64,000 nucleotides of DNA. Source: JBPRGG01 sp051418075 (GTDB lineage Bacteria; Bacteroidota; Bacteroidia; Cytophagales; Cyclobacteriaceae). Shown in pieces: positions 7,893 to 17,532 of this stretch. The notes under the pieces are model-generated. The model saw nothing but the letters and a program-made list of their open reading frames with translations. It ran no database searches and had not been told where the DNA came from. A program made the position numbers and the translations under genes. The DNA lies in assembly GCA_051418075.1 (NCBI GenBank), contig JBPRGG010000041.1:89680-153679 (forward strand), read 5' to 3'. Numbering within the stretch: position 1 is the first letter of the stretch; every line of letters begins with the position of its first letter.

Positions 7893-8972
7893 ATGTTTAT
7901 GGATACAGCATCATTGGAAAAATTTTCAACAGAACTTGATCCCCTGGTTTGGAATTTGATTCTATTAGCTTCTGGCATTACTTTGGGATTGATTATAAAA
8001 TTTATTGTTTTCAAGATTATTAAGGTAACTCGTTTTAGAGATGATCGACTGATCGCTGACTCATTTATCAAACATGAATATATTCCCTTTAATTTCTTTG
8101 TGCCTCTGCTAGTACTTTCAATTATTTTTAACCTTTTCATATTCAGTGAGGCTGTGGATGCGACTTTATCCAAAGCCCTTAGGATATTCATGATAATTTC
8201 CTTCAGTTGGGTGCTGATCAGGGTAGTAAATGTTTTTGAAGACCTGGTAGAGGCGACTTTTGACCTGAGTAAAGAGGATAATATCAGGGAAAGAAAAATA
8301 AGGACTCAGCTTCAATATATTCGGAGGATCATTATTATGATAATTTTCGTGATTGCCGTTTCAGTTATTTTGTTAAGTTTTGATAGTGTAAAGCAGCTCG
8401 GGGCAGGTTTATTGACATCTGCAGGTATTGCTGGTGTAATTATTGGTTTTGCCGCTCAACGTTCGCTGGCAATGTTTTTAGCTGGTTTTCAAATTGCTTT
8501 TACCCAGCCTATCCGGATAGACGATGTATTGGTGGTAGAGGGAGAATGGGGCCGGGTGGAAGAGATCACCTTTACTTATGTAGTGCTCAGGATCTGGGAT
8601 CAACGGCGGCTGATACTTCCCATCAACTATTTTATAGAGAAGCCATTCCAGAACTGGACCAGGATATCAGCCGATATTTTGGGTACAGTATATATCTATG
8701 CTGATTACACTATTCCTTTGGAAAAATTACGAAAAGCTTTGACCGGCATATTGAAAAAAAATGAAAAATGGGATGGCCGGGTGAATGTGCTTCAGGTAAC
8801 AGATGCTACCGAAAAGACAGTTCAGATAAGGGCTCTTATGAGTGCCAGAAATTCTTCTGATGCCTGGGATTTGCGGTGTTTTGTCCGGGAAGAGTTGCTT
8901 ACCTATATCCAACAGCATCATCCGGAAAGTTTGCCCAGGTTCAGGGGGGAATGGGAGAAGAAAAAAGAGTGA
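7893..8972 (+). CDS. MscS-family mechanosensitive ion channel
   Basis: An inner-membrane channel that opens under membrane tension to release solutes in osmotic downshock. Of 359 residues, the first 150 hold four hydrophobic segments. These are followed by the family's pore helix region (GAGLLTSAGIAGVIIGFAAQ), rich in Gly/Ala packing, and then the cytoplasmic beta domain with VEGEWGRVEEITFTYV and LPINYFIEKPFQNWTR. The extra N-terminal helices compared with E. coli MscS resemble the YbdG/YnaI group. The ATG at 7893 is used; an ATG two codons later is equally possible. The gene follows the Crp/Fnr gene closely. Confidence 0.9.
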   Translation: MFMDTASLEKFSTELDPLVWNLILLASGITLGLIIKFIVFKIIKVTRFRDDRLIADSFIKHEYIPFNFFVPLLVLSIIFNLFIFSEAVDATLSKALRIFMIISFSWVLIRVVNVFEDLVEATFDLSKEDNIRERKIRTQLQYIRRIIIMIIFVIAVSVILLSFDSVKQLGAGLLTSAGIAGVIIGFAAQRSLAMFLAGFQIAFTQPIRIDDVLVVEGEWGRVEEITFTYVVLRIWDQRRLILPINYFIEKPFQNWTRISADILGTVYIYADYTIPLEKLRKALTGILKKNEKWDGRVNVLQVTDATEKTVQIRALMSARNSSDAWDLRCFVREELLTYIQQHHPESLPRFRGEWEKKKE

Positions 8973-9072
8973 TATAAAAAAAGATAAGAGAGAAACAGCG
9001 AACAACCAAACAGTCATCTAAGTGAATTCTACTACACATTTCATTTGATCAAATATTGTCTGGATATAAAGA

Positions 9073-9114
9073 AAGCCCCAAACAACATTCAGTAATACAT
9101 GTTATTTGGGGCTT
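9073..9114 (-). terminator. Probable terminator of the export operon
   Basis: A perfect 10-bp stem (9073-9082 with 9105-9114, AAGCCCCAAA/TTTGGGGCTT) has a 22-nt loop. Read leftward it is followed by TTCTTTATA, a weak T-rich tail. It lies just downstream of the wzc stop codon. Confidence 0.65.
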
Positions 9115-9133
9115 GAAAAATTACTAAAAGAAT

Positions 9134-11446
9134 TTAACTTGCTGGAGTAGCAAGATGGTTGCTATCTTTTGTTTTTTTCTTTCTTTTGTTATAATACCCT
9201 TTCCCATAACCATAGCCATACGCCGTATGCTTACTCGTAAAGTCATTATAAACTATTGATATATTACGTTGATTCAGTTTATTGTTATGAATAATTTCCA
9301 TGGAAGATTGTAAAGCACTTTTCTTTGTATGATTTTCTCTGACAATAATAAAAGTATGATCAACATAGGAAATTAGCTCAAATGCATCTGAGAAGAATCC
9401 TATAGGAGGAGTATCCACAATGATATAATCAAATTGTTCTCTTAATTCAACCAACAATTGCTTCATTCTTTCATTGATCAACAATTCTCCAGGGTTAGGA
9501 GGAAAAACACCAGCTTTTATAAAGAATAGATTCTGATTACTTCCAGGCTTTATGATAGTTTCAATAGGTGCAGCTCCGGTAAGATAATTTGTCAAACCAT
9601 TTTCCCTGTCACTACTGTTCTTGTAAGTGTAAGATTTATCTTCTTTCCTTAAGTCAGCATCTATCCAAACAACCTTTTTGTCAGCCAAAGAAAGAGTTAA
9701 GGCCATATTGACAGAGCAAAAGCTTTTACCATCTCCGCTTATTGAAGAAGAAAATAATAAAACCTGAGTGGGTTGTTTTAAAAATTTCAGGTTGGTTCTA
9801 AAAGAACGGAACGATTCAAAGCTTGGATTACGGTAAGAATCCTTGTTTGTTTTACTCTGTCTTACTATAGATCCTACTATTGGCAGTCTGGTAATATTCT
9901 TTACTTCTTCTTTCGAATGTACAATATTGCTCATCACATCAATTAGATAAATGATGCCTGCAGGTAATAGTAATGCAAGCAGAATAGCCAATATATATAT
10001 TGAAAGCGAACTGGAAGAAACTAAACCTATTACCATAGGATGGTTAATAATCTCGTAATCAGATTCAATTGCTGCGAATTGTATTCCTGCTTCAAGCCTT
10101 TTCTGCATTAAAAGAAGGTAAATCTCTTCACTGGCCCTGTAGTCTCTCTCAATCACTTTTAATTGTCTTTCTGCTTCAGGCATTTGTCTCAAAGAGGATG
10201 AGAATAGGTTAATCCTGTTGTCTAGATCTTTAAGTCTGATATCATTGGTAGCTTTCAGATTTTCCACATTGTTCAAAATATTCTCTTTAAGATCAGCAAT
10301 AGTTTGCTGTTTCTCTTGAACCAAAGGGTTTTTTCCTTTTTTATCAGACATTAATAACTTTACATCAAGTTGAAGATTGACTAACCTTCGTATCAAATCA
10401 TTAAGTATGTTATCCTGAACACCCATTGAGGAAGGAACTACTAGTTCATCAACATCTTGTTTGCTTAATGATCCTATCAAATAATTATAATATTGATTAG
10501 ACAATTGGATATTGGCTTTCTCCTGCTCAAGTTGCTTAATGTTGCTGTAAAGTTGATTACTTTCAAGCGTAGGATCTACCGATGAATTATTATATTTAAA
10601 TTGCTTAATCTCTCCTTCTATCAATTGTAAAGAATCAGTGTTTTCAGCCAACTGCTGATCAATAAATTTGACTGTCTTATCAGAATAAGCTCTTTTATTA
10701 TTAATATCATGAGCGATGATCTTTTCAACTAATTTGTTTACAAAATCCAGTTCTTTCTGCTCATTGGATCCGATCACACTAATCTCCAACATAGATGACT
10801 CTTCCTTAACCGGTAGAATGGAAAGTTTACCTTGATATCTACTTACCAGGCTGTTCAGTCTATTAATCTTAATAAGAACATTTCGGTATTCATCTAAATT
10901 TTCAGTGTTGACTAGTTCTATACTGAAAATAAAATTGCTGATTTTAGAATCTTCCCCAAAATTCAGGGTAAATTTCTCATCCTGAACATATAAATTGTAG
11001 GATTTATTATTTATTATTTCGCATTCCCAATATTCTCCGTAGGGTATATTAGTAGAATTGGCATCAATATTCAGTCTGATTGGCGAATCCTTATATAGTT
11101 CAATATTTTCAAGTGGACTAGGAATGTAATAATCAACTGCAAAATCCAACTCCCTAATGGTAGATAAGATTAATGGATAGGATGTCAGTTTCACAATTTC
11201 ATCAGCCATACTTCCTCCCCCACCGGCACTACCAAAAAACAGATCCATGGGACTATTTGAATGATCTTTTTTGATTGCCATGGTAGTTTGAACCTGATAC
11301 TTCGGCAGAGAAAATTGATTATAATAAAAGGCTGCAACCAGGAAAATCACTAAAAATGATACAAAAATGTACCATTTTTTAAGTAGCCTTTCAGCAAAAA
11401 GCTTATAGTCAAAGCTAGAGGCATTATTTTGTGGATTTAATTTCAT
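9134..11446 (-). CDS. Polysaccharide co-polymerase / tyrosine autokinase (Wzc type)
   Basis: This protein controls chain length and export of capsule or exopolysaccharide and autophosphorylates on a tyrosine tail. A transmembrane helix at about 25-45 starts the Wzz domain, a long coiled-coil periplasmic region with a GNVR-like segment (PEAERQLKVIERDYRASEEI) follows, and a second transmembrane helix lies near 485-510. The cytoplasmic BY-kinase has Walker A (ISGDGKS, about 569), Walker A' (VVWIDADLR) and Walker B (IIVDTPP, about 675). Near 742-752 is a tyrosine cluster, AYGYGYGKGYY. I use the ATG at 11446, five bases after the wza stop, rather than a TTG at 11455. The likely opposing phosphatase is the CpsB-type protein at 58802-59521. 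Confidence 0.93.
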   Translation of the reverse strand: MKLNPQNNASSFDYKLFAERLLKKWYIFVSFLVIFLVAAFYYNQFSLPKYQVQTTMAIKKDHSNSPMDLFFGSAGGGGSMADEIVKLTSYPLILSTIRELDFAVDYYIPSPLENIELYKDSPIRLNIDANSTNIPYGEYWECEIINNKSYNLYVQDEKFTLNFGEDSKISNFIFSIELVNTENLDEYRNVLIKINRLNSLVSRYQGKLSILPVKEESSMLEISVIGSNEQKELDFVNKLVEKIIAHDINNKRAYSDKTVKFIDQQLAENTDSLQLIEGEIKQFKYNNSSVDPTLESNQLYSNIKQLEQEKANIQLSNQYYNYLIGSLSKQDVDELVVPSSMGVQDNILNDLIRRLVNLQLDVKLLMSDKKGKNPLVQEKQQTIADLKENILNNVENLKATNDIRLKDLDNRINLFSSSLRQMPEAERQLKVIERDYRASEEIYLLLMQKRLEAGIQFAAIESDYEIINHPMVIGLVSSSSLSIYILAILLALLLPAGIIYLIDVMSNIVHSKEEVKNITRLPIVGSIVRQSKTNKDSYRNPSFESFRSFRTNLKFLKQPTQVLLFSSSISGDGKSFCSVNMALTLSLADKKVVWIDADLRKEDKSYTYKNSSDRENGLTNYLTGAAPIETIIKPGSNQNLFFIKAGVFPPNPGELLINERMKQLLVELREQFDYIIVDTPPIGFFSDAFELISYVDHTFIIVRENHTKKSALQSSMEIIHNNKLNQRNISIVYNDFTSKHTAYGYGYGKGYYNKRKKKTKDSNHLATPAS

Positions 11447-11451
11447 AATTA

Positions 11452-12219
11452 TCAATCTCTAGTTATATTAATAAAAAACCAAGTAAATGAGGATAATAAT
11501 CCAAATGCAGTAGAAATTAACCAAACCTGGTTTTCTCTTACTGATCTGGCTGCCAATGGATCAACTAATATTAAGTCATTTGATTGGATAAAGAAATCTT
11601 CATCTCCAAGAATATCGGCTTCCAACAAATTGATCTTCTTAATATTTGAAGTTCCATTTAAACTTTTTCTCACCAATTTTATTTCCTTTCGATCTGCATA
11701 TACACTTAAATCACCAGCCAGTCCTATAGCTTCAAATATGGTTAATCTGTCACCAACTACCATATAATGACCCGGATTATTAACTTCTCCTAATATAGTA
11801 AACTCAAAAGGTGTTTGTAAAGTAATTCTAACAAGCGGTAATTGCAAATAATCTTCTAACAATGTTTTAATTTTATCCTGGGCTTGATTAATGGTCAGGC
11901 CATCAACTTTTACTTTACCAATGGCAGGCAATTCAACATACCCTGCGGTATCTATTTTAAATAAATTAACATTGTTTTGACTTGACCCAGGTTCAGTGGA
12001 TCCATTTCCTCCACCCCGAAATATATCAAATTGCCCGGGAGTTAAGCTGAAAATACTTACCGCTATTAAGTCCTTGGGTTTTAATATATACTCCCGCTCT
12101 TCCAACAAATAACTATTATAAGTATCAGTGACATCTGATTGGAGGTAAATTAATTTTTTTCTGGGCACGCAACTTACTATAATAATAAGTAAAATGATCC
12201 AAACAAATTTTAGTTTCAT
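11452..12219 (-). CDS. Polysaccharide export outer-membrane lipoprotein (Wza type)
   Basis: A 255-residue lipoprotein of the Poly_export/SLBB family that forms the outer-membrane exit for polysaccharide. The signal ends in a lipobox (IVSC, cysteine near residue 17). The Poly_export domain covers about 40-135, an SLBB domain about 140-225 (FTILGEVNNPGHYMV), and a hydrophobic C-terminal helix ends the protein (WLISTAFGLLSSFTWFF). It is shorter than E. coli Wza, as is usual in this phylum. It is the first gene of a two-gene operon with the autokinase; a perfect TAnnTTTG box lies about 38 bases upstream. Confidence 0.92.
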   Translation of the reverse strand: MKLKFVWIILLIIIVSCVPRKKLIYLQSDVTDTYNSYLLEEREYILKPKDLIAVSIFSLTPGQFDIFRGGGNGSTEPGSSQNNVNLFKIDTAGYVELPAIGKVKVDGLTINQAQDKIKTLLEDYLQLPLVRITLQTPFEFTILGEVNNPGHYMVVGDRLTIFEAIGLAGDLSVYADRKEIKLVRKSLNGTSNIKKINLLEADILGDEDFFIQSNDLILVDPLAARSVRENQVWLISTAFGLLSSFTWFFINITRD

Positions 12220-12256
12220 AGATTAATTCAATATATTATAAATATTATTCAAAACA

Positions 12257-12264
12257 CAAATCTA
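12257..12264 (-). promoter_or_regulatory. -7 box of the wza-wzc operon
   Basis: Leftward TAGATTTG matches TAnnTTTG exactly. The nearest TTTG upstream is only 14 bases away, so the -33 box is uncertain. The predicted leader is about 32 bases. Confidence 0.4.
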
Positions 12265-13081
12265 ATAATTTAATTATTCAAATAAAAATTTTTTTTTTTC
12301 TAATATTGAGTTGGTTGATATGAACTATGAGGAATAATACTGTAAATTAGTGAATAATAATTACATAATTAATATTCGTTCGTTATTATTGTGTTAAAAC
12401 CAATTTAAATTAATTCATTTATTCTGAATCCTATCCATTATTTTATACACGCAGGTATTAAAATTCCGGAAAGATGTACTAGCTCTATGTGTTTGATCCA
12501 TATAATCATTGTAAGAATGGCTCTGCATTTAGAATCTACAATTATTGGTGGAAATTTGATACAATTTAATTATAGGGTAAAATGATGTTCCTTTAAAGTA
12601 TAGTAAACTGACTTGGTTCATAATGGTTGCAAGATAGCAATTGAAATTTGATCTTATCATGAAACATTTCATCAAGTTTTATATTTACAATAATTATAAG
12701 TTAAAGTTTATTTATTGGATCTGTAAACTCGATAATTAAAGTCTTTAGCAATGAATTATTCATTTTAAGTATTGATTTTCAGTCTTTTTACTTTTTTTCA
12801 TTATTATTTTATTCAAACTTTACCTATAGATGTGATATTTTTTATAAAAATAATTATACCACAATTTTTTTTATTGGAATTAATTGTATAATTTTGAAAT
12901 AAAATTGGGTTAATCGAATATTAGTATGAATTTATACCATACATTTTTTATTTGTTACTTATTTTTTCGATTATAATTCCAATATAAAAAGATAAAAAGT
13001 GATTCTTTGACCAATATAATTTTTAAAGAGACCTGATTTTATAAAACAATATTCGCTATACAAATTAAAAGCGGATTAAAA
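12265..13081. other. AT-rich divergent intergenic region, no gene seen
   Basis: This is the bulk of a 0.9 kb gap between the leftward export operon and the rightward synthesis operon. It is extremely AT-rich, with stops in every frame and a long T-run at about 12288-12299. No coding frame or known RNA was recognised. It probably holds the control sequences for both operons. The small palindrome ATGAAACATTTCAT near 12659 may be chance. Confidence 0.5.
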
Positions 13082-13109
13082 TTTGGAATAAATAATATAA
13101 TTATATTTA
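13082..13109 (+). promoter_or_regulatory. Possible promoter of the polysaccharide synthesis operon
   Basis: TTTG (13082-13085) and TATATTTA (13102-13109, one mismatch to TAnnTTTG) are spaced 16 bases apart, slightly short. Transcription would start about 25 bases before the ATG at 13139. Confidence 0.35.
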
Positions 13110-13138
13110 TAAATTATTAGAATATTCAATTAAAGACT

Positions 13139-14560
13139 ATGAACTACATATACCGATTCTTGTTGAGAGATGACATAATGAACATTTTTTTCTTGATTTT
13201 TGCGATAGTAGATTCTATCTTTTTGATCATAGTTATTCAACAAATTGACACTAATTTTTTACTATTAGATGATTTTTCTACTCAGGTAAAAATATTATTG
13301 TCATTAATACTGGTAATGTGTTGGATTCTGGCAGTATTTATTGTGGCCATTGTTCAAAAATCTAATTTAAATAGATTTAGAAATTACATGAGAGCTTTAG
13401 GGATAGCTGGTATTATTTATGGTATCGGTTTGGTCCCCTTGATTCTGCTAAATGAATATACTCAAATTACTTTTATACAAACCATTCTGATTTACCTTAC
13501 TTCATTCTTCTTTTATCAGGCTAATCGAATGGGCTTTTTTATTACATATAAAATAATACATAATGTTATTATTAAGAAAAAGTCATTCATTGTAATTGGG
13601 TACACAAACAACACCAGGAAGTTAATGAATATATTTTCAGATTCGAGTGTATTTGTAAGGAACTTTCATGGGATCTTTGATTCCAGATCTAATATGATGG
13701 ATGATTTATCCTTTTATCATTTAGGTGAATTAGATCAGGTTAAAGAGTATTGTCTTAAGAATAAAATAGACGAAATATATTATACCCTCCCAAATCACAG
13801 AGAATATCTGAATGAATTGAGAAAATTTGCTGATGAAAACTTTATCTTTTTAGGTATCATTCCAGATCTGGACCTTGATGACAAGGATTTTAGTTTAAAG
13901 ACGCAAATTATTGATCATCGTGGCATTCCCGTATTATCTTATGAACGTTCTCCACTCTCTTACCAGGTAAATAGATTTGCTAAAAGAAGTCTTGATTTAA
14001 TTGTTTCTTCAATTGCCCTGTTAATTCTAGCTCCTACCCTGTTTCCGATTGTGGCTTTATTAATAAAGTTGGAATCAAATGGGCCTGTGTTCTTTAAACA
14101 ACTAAGAACTGGAAAAAATTGTCAACCATTCTGGTGCTTCAAGTTTAGGACTATGCAGGTAAACATAGAATCTGATAATAAACAAGCCACTAAAAACGAC
14201 AGTAGAATAACCAAAATAGGTTCTTTTCTAAGAAAAACCTCTATTGATGAATTACCTCAGTTCTTTAATGTGCTGATTGGTGATATGTCTGTAGTAGGCC
14301 CACGTCCTCATATGCTGCTTCATACTGATCATTATTCATCTGTAATATCTTCATTTAAAATAAGGCACTCCATAGAGGCTGGTATAACTGGTTATGCCCA
14401 GGTTAATGGTTTAAGGGGCGAAACCAAAGAACTCTCTTTGATGGAAAGAAGGGTGGAGTATGATAAATGGTATCTTGAGAACTGGAGTTTGCTTCTTGAT
14501 ATCCGCATTATCTTACTCACATTCCTTAACATCTTCAAAGGAGAAAAAACAGCTTATTAA
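13139..14560 (+). CDS. Polyprenyl-phosphate sugar-1-phosphate transferase (WcaJ/WbaP type)
   Basis: This enzyme starts the repeat unit by moving a sugar-1-phosphate from a nucleotide sugar to undecaprenyl phosphate at the inner membrane. The 473 residues have the usual build: four N-terminal transmembrane helices, a Rossmann-like middle region with an altered nucleotide-binding fold (about 145-265), a membrane-entering helix near 285, and the catalytic sugar transferase domain. That domain has KFRTM, TSIDELPQFFNVL, VVGPRPHM and the C-terminal ENWSLLLDIRIILLT. It leads the rightward operon, 24 bases before a WcaI-like transferase, which suits an initiating enzyme. The sugar (glucose, galactose or another) is not decided by sequence. 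Confidence 0.93.
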   Translation: MNYIYRFLLRDDIMNIFFLIFAIVDSIFLIIVIQQIDTNFLLLDDFSTQVKILLSLILVMCWILAVFIVAIVQKSNLNRFRNYMRALGIAGIIYGIGLVPLILLNEYTQITFIQTILIYLTSFFFYQANRMGFFITYKIIHNVIIKKKSFIVIGYTNNTRKLMNIFSDSSVFVRNFHGIFDSRSNMMDDLSFYHLGELDQVKEYCLKNKIDEIYYTLPNHREYLNELRKFADENFIFLGIIPDLDLDDKDFSLKTQIIDHRGIPVLSYERSPLSYQVNRFAKRSLDLIVSSIALLILAPTLFPIVALLIKLESNGPVFFKQLRTGKNCQPFWCFKFRTMQVNIESDNKQATKNDSRITKIGSFLRKTSIDELPQFFNVLIGDMSVVGPRPHMLLHTDHYSSVISSFKIRHSIEAGITGYAQVNGLRGETKELSLMERRVEYDKWYLENWSLLLDIRIILLTFLNIFKGEKTAY

Positions 14561-14584
14561 TTATTATTTTACATTAGCATAAGA

Positions 14585-15904
14585 ATGAAAATACTGGTTT
14601 ACGGTATAAATTATCATCCTGAATTAACCGGGATTGGCAAATATACTACAGAAATGTGTGAATGGTTTGCTGATAATGGACATGAAGTAGAAATGATAAC
14701 TGCCATGCCTTATTATCCAGAATGGAAAATTAATCATGACTATAGGAATAAAGGATGGTATTCAGAAAAAATCAGAAATATTAAAGTATTCAGATCACCA
14801 TTTTATATACCAAAAAAAGTAAATGGCTTTTCACGCATTTTACATGAGTTTTCCTTTTTATTGAGTTCATCTGTTCATTGGATCAGGTTTTTTTTTAAAC
14901 CAGCCCGAGACATCGTTATTAGCATATATCCTCCTTTGCCCATAGGTTTTTTACCAGTCATTTATAAAAAGATTAAGAAGACACCTTTCGTATTTCATAT
15001 ACAAGATCTTCAAGTTGATGCCGCTAAGGAATTAAAAATCATTAGACAAAAGGCATTGCTTAATCTTCTTGAGTGGCAGGAAAAGTATTTCATTAATCAC
15101 GCAGATCTGGTGACAACTATCAGTGAAGGTATGAAACAAAAAATTATTCAAAAGGGCTTGAAAAATAGTGAGATCACATTATTCCCCAATTGGGTAGATA
15201 CAAAAAGTCTTCAACCGATGCCGGAAATGCAAGATAGCTTAAAGGAGAAATATGGTTTTACGCCTGATGATAAAGTAGTGCTTTATAGTGGCAATATTGG
15301 GGAAAAACAAGGTTTAGATGGTGTACTAGAGGCTGCACGAATTATTCAAAACAAGCAATCTTCTCCTATTAAATTTTTGATTGTTGGAGAAGGTGCTACC
15401 AAGCAAAAGCTTATTCAAAGAAGTAAGGATTTAAAACTGGATAATATTAAATTCGGCAATTTAGTACCAAAACAGGAATTACCTTTTCTGTTAAATATGG
15501 CAGATCTGCATTTAATTTTGCAAAAAAAGGGAGCTTCAGACCTCTTTATGCCTTCAAAACTGTGGAACATTTTATCCTGCGGAGGATTGGTCGTAGTAGC
15601 TGCTGATAAGCCTACCAACTTGCGCAAATTAATAGATTATAATGAAATTGGCTTGTCAATAAATGCTGAGGATCCGGTTTCATTATCTCAAACCATTTAT
15701 GATCACCTTTTAATACAGGAAAACAGTGATAAAATATTAACATTAAAAAATAATGCTGTAAAATTCTCTCAAAAAAATTGCGATATAAACCATATTATGC
15801 TTGATTTTGAGCAAAAACTTTATGAATTATCTAATCAGGGTAGTAAACCAAAAGTTGAGCTTTCAAAAATAAGCACTAAAGACTCCTATATTTTGACAAA
15901 ATAG
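14585..15904 (+). CDS. WcaI-like GT4 glycosyltransferase
   Basis: A cytoplasmic or membrane-associated GT-B glycosyltransferase of 439 residues that extends the lipid-linked repeat. The N-terminus (GINYHPELTGIGKYTTEM) and ITAMPYYPEW are typical of the colanic-acid WcaI group. The C-terminal nucleotide-sugar half starts at about residue 215 (VVLYSGNIGEKQGL). The usual E-x7-E motif of GT4 is replaced by SDLFMPSKLWNILSCGG, as in other WcaI proteins. It directly follows the initiating transferase, so addition of the second sugar is a reasonable inference. Donor and acceptor are unknown. Confidence 0.88.
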   Translation: MKILVYGINYHPELTGIGKYTTEMCEWFADNGHEVEMITAMPYYPEWKINHDYRNKGWYSEKIRNIKVFRSPFYIPKKVNGFSRILHEFSFLLSSSVHWIRFFFKPARDIVISIYPPLPIGFLPVIYKKIKKTPFVFHIQDLQVDAAKELKIIRQKALLNLLEWQEKYFINHADLVTTISEGMKQKIIQKGLKNSEITLFPNWVDTKSLQPMPEMQDSLKEKYGFTPDDKVVLYSGNIGEKQGLDGVLEAARIIQNKQSSPIKFLIVGEGATKQKLIQRSKDLKLDNIKFGNLVPKQELPFLLNMADLHLILQKKGASDLFMPSKLWNILSCGGLVVVAADKPTNLRKLIDYNEIGLSINAEDPVSLSQTIYDHLLIQENSDKILTLKNNAVKFSQKNCDINHIMLDFEQKLYELSNQGSKPKVELSKISTKDSYILTK

Positions 15905-15942
15905 ATAAAAACAATTCATAATAGGCAAAATAATCAACTTCA

Positions 15943-17523
15943 ATGAAAAAGAATCAGTGGGTCTTCAATAAAATAATTGGTGATAAGATCAACGGATCAT
16001 ATTCTCCTACTTTATTGATCAATTCATTAATTTTTTTATTCCTGCTCTTCATCTTTATTTTGACATTCATGTATAGCATGGAAACCAAGATTGATCATGA
16101 CGAACATCAATATATTGCAGCTGCTAAAATTACATCTACTGATGGTCTAATACCTTATAAGGATTACCGTTTCTTCCACATGCCTTATTCTATTTTTATC
16201 AATGCTTTTATTTTCCAATTTACTGACCATCTTTTAATTGGCGCACGAACGTTAAATGCAGTTTCTTTTTTTCTGATCCTGGTCATACTATTCTTTACCA
16301 CATTTCGTGCCTTTGATCAACAGCCTATAATTTTTAGATTATTAGCTGCTTCAGCTGCTGTATTATTACTTTCATTTAACCCCGTGGTAAAACATGCGAT
16401 GGGAAAATCCTGGACATTTGATTTGCCACTGATGTTAACTTTAGGATCATTTCTATTAATAGTTAAAACAGAATCATTAAAAAGATATCCACTTTATAGC
16501 TTTATAAGCGGTTTATTGATAGCTGTTGCATTTGGTATACGTTTACAGTTCGCATTTTTAGGGGTTCCAATCTTTCTGTTTTTGCTGATAATGAGCTATA
16601 AAGGCAAGTTTCAATTCAACTTTAAACCCATTATTCATTTTATTATTGGAGCTGTGTTAGGGTTAACTCCCTTAATAATCTTAATATCTATAAGTCCTGA
16701 TAAATTCCTATTTGATATTTACATGTATCATGCAGTTTTGGATGCCCAATTCTTTGCAGAAGGATTGAACCTTTTTCAGCGAATAGATAAGGTTATTGAA
16801 ATATTACTGGATCAAAGTAATTTTCTGATTATATTACTGGCTATAATTTATCTGGGAGCTGGCACTTATTTTCAGTTGTTCAATCCTGAAAAAATACCCA
16901 GCCGGCTATATGCAGTATTTTTGCTGGTACCCTTCTTAATATTTATCGCTGTAGGTAAAATAGTACTCTATCAGTACCTCTATCCATTAATGGTTTTTTT
17001 GATGATTGGAACAATTTTTGGAATGTCCTATATCACAAAAAACCAAAAATATTCTGTTGTAACATTAATAGTTTTTGCTTTTTTTAGTACGCTGGCCAAT
17101 GGTTATTTTCCATTTAAAAACTTGACCAAAGTTGATCAGTGGGAGGCTAGTAATTATAATCAATCCAGCCATAAAATAGCAGAGTTATGTGGAGATGCTA
17201 AAATACTCACACTTTCCCCTGGAATGGTATTGGAAAGTAAAAGAATAAAAATTTATAAAGAATTTGTCACTACTCCTTTCCTCTGGCGTTCGTCTCATTT
17301 GGTTCCAGATGAGTTAAGAAAAGAATTAAACATAGTTTCACCAGACAATTTAATGGATTTTCTTATCCAGGATCCTCCAAAGGCAATACTTGTAGGATTT
17401 GAGCCTAAAGATATAGAAATGCCATTTGTAGAGTATGCAAAAGAGAATAATTATACTGAAATGCAGTTTCTTGAAGGAATATTGTATCTTCAAAATCCCA
17501 AAATAAGCTTCAATCAATATTAA
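15943..17523 (+). CDS. GT-C membrane glycosyltransferase-like protein, paralogue 1
   Basis: An integral membrane protein of 526 residues with about ten hydrophobic helices and a soluble C-terminal part. The first outward loop carries an acidic motif (IDHDEHQYIAAA), typical of GT39/ArnT-like GT-C enzymes, which use polyprenyl-phosphate sugars on the outer face. It is clearly paralogous to the protein at 31775-33283: the first loop, GKxWTFDLPL and the C-terminal LTLSPG, IYKEFVTTPF and ILVGFEP segments are shared. It may add a side-branch sugar to the repeat; the substrate is unknown. It lies between cytoplasmic transferases in the same operon. Confidence 0.75.
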   Translation: MKKNQWVFNKIIGDKINGSYSPTLLINSLIFLFLLFIFILTFMYSMETKIDHDEHQYIAAAKITSTDGLIPYKDYRFFHMPYSIFINAFIFQFTDHLLIGARTLNAVSFFLILVILFFTTFRAFDQQPIIFRLLAASAAVLLLSFNPVVKHAMGKSWTFDLPLMLTLGSFLLIVKTESLKRYPLYSFISGLLIAVAFGIRLQFAFLGVPIFLFLLIMSYKGKFQFNFKPIIHFIIGAVLGLTPLIILISISPDKFLFDIYMYHAVLDAQFFAEGLNLFQRIDKVIEILLDQSNFLIILLAIIYLGAGTYFQLFNPEKIPSRLYAVFLLVPFLIFIAVGKIVLYQYLYPLMVFLMIGTIFGMSYITKNQKYSVVTLIVFAFFSTLANGYFPFKNLTKVDQWEASNYNQSSHKIAELCGDAKILTLSPGMVLESKRIKIYKEFVTTPFLWRSSHLVPDELRKELNIVSPDNLMDFLIQDPPKAILVGFEPKDIEMPFVEYAKENNYTEMQFLEGILYLQNPKISFNQY

Positions 17524-17532
17524 ACTGTTTTA

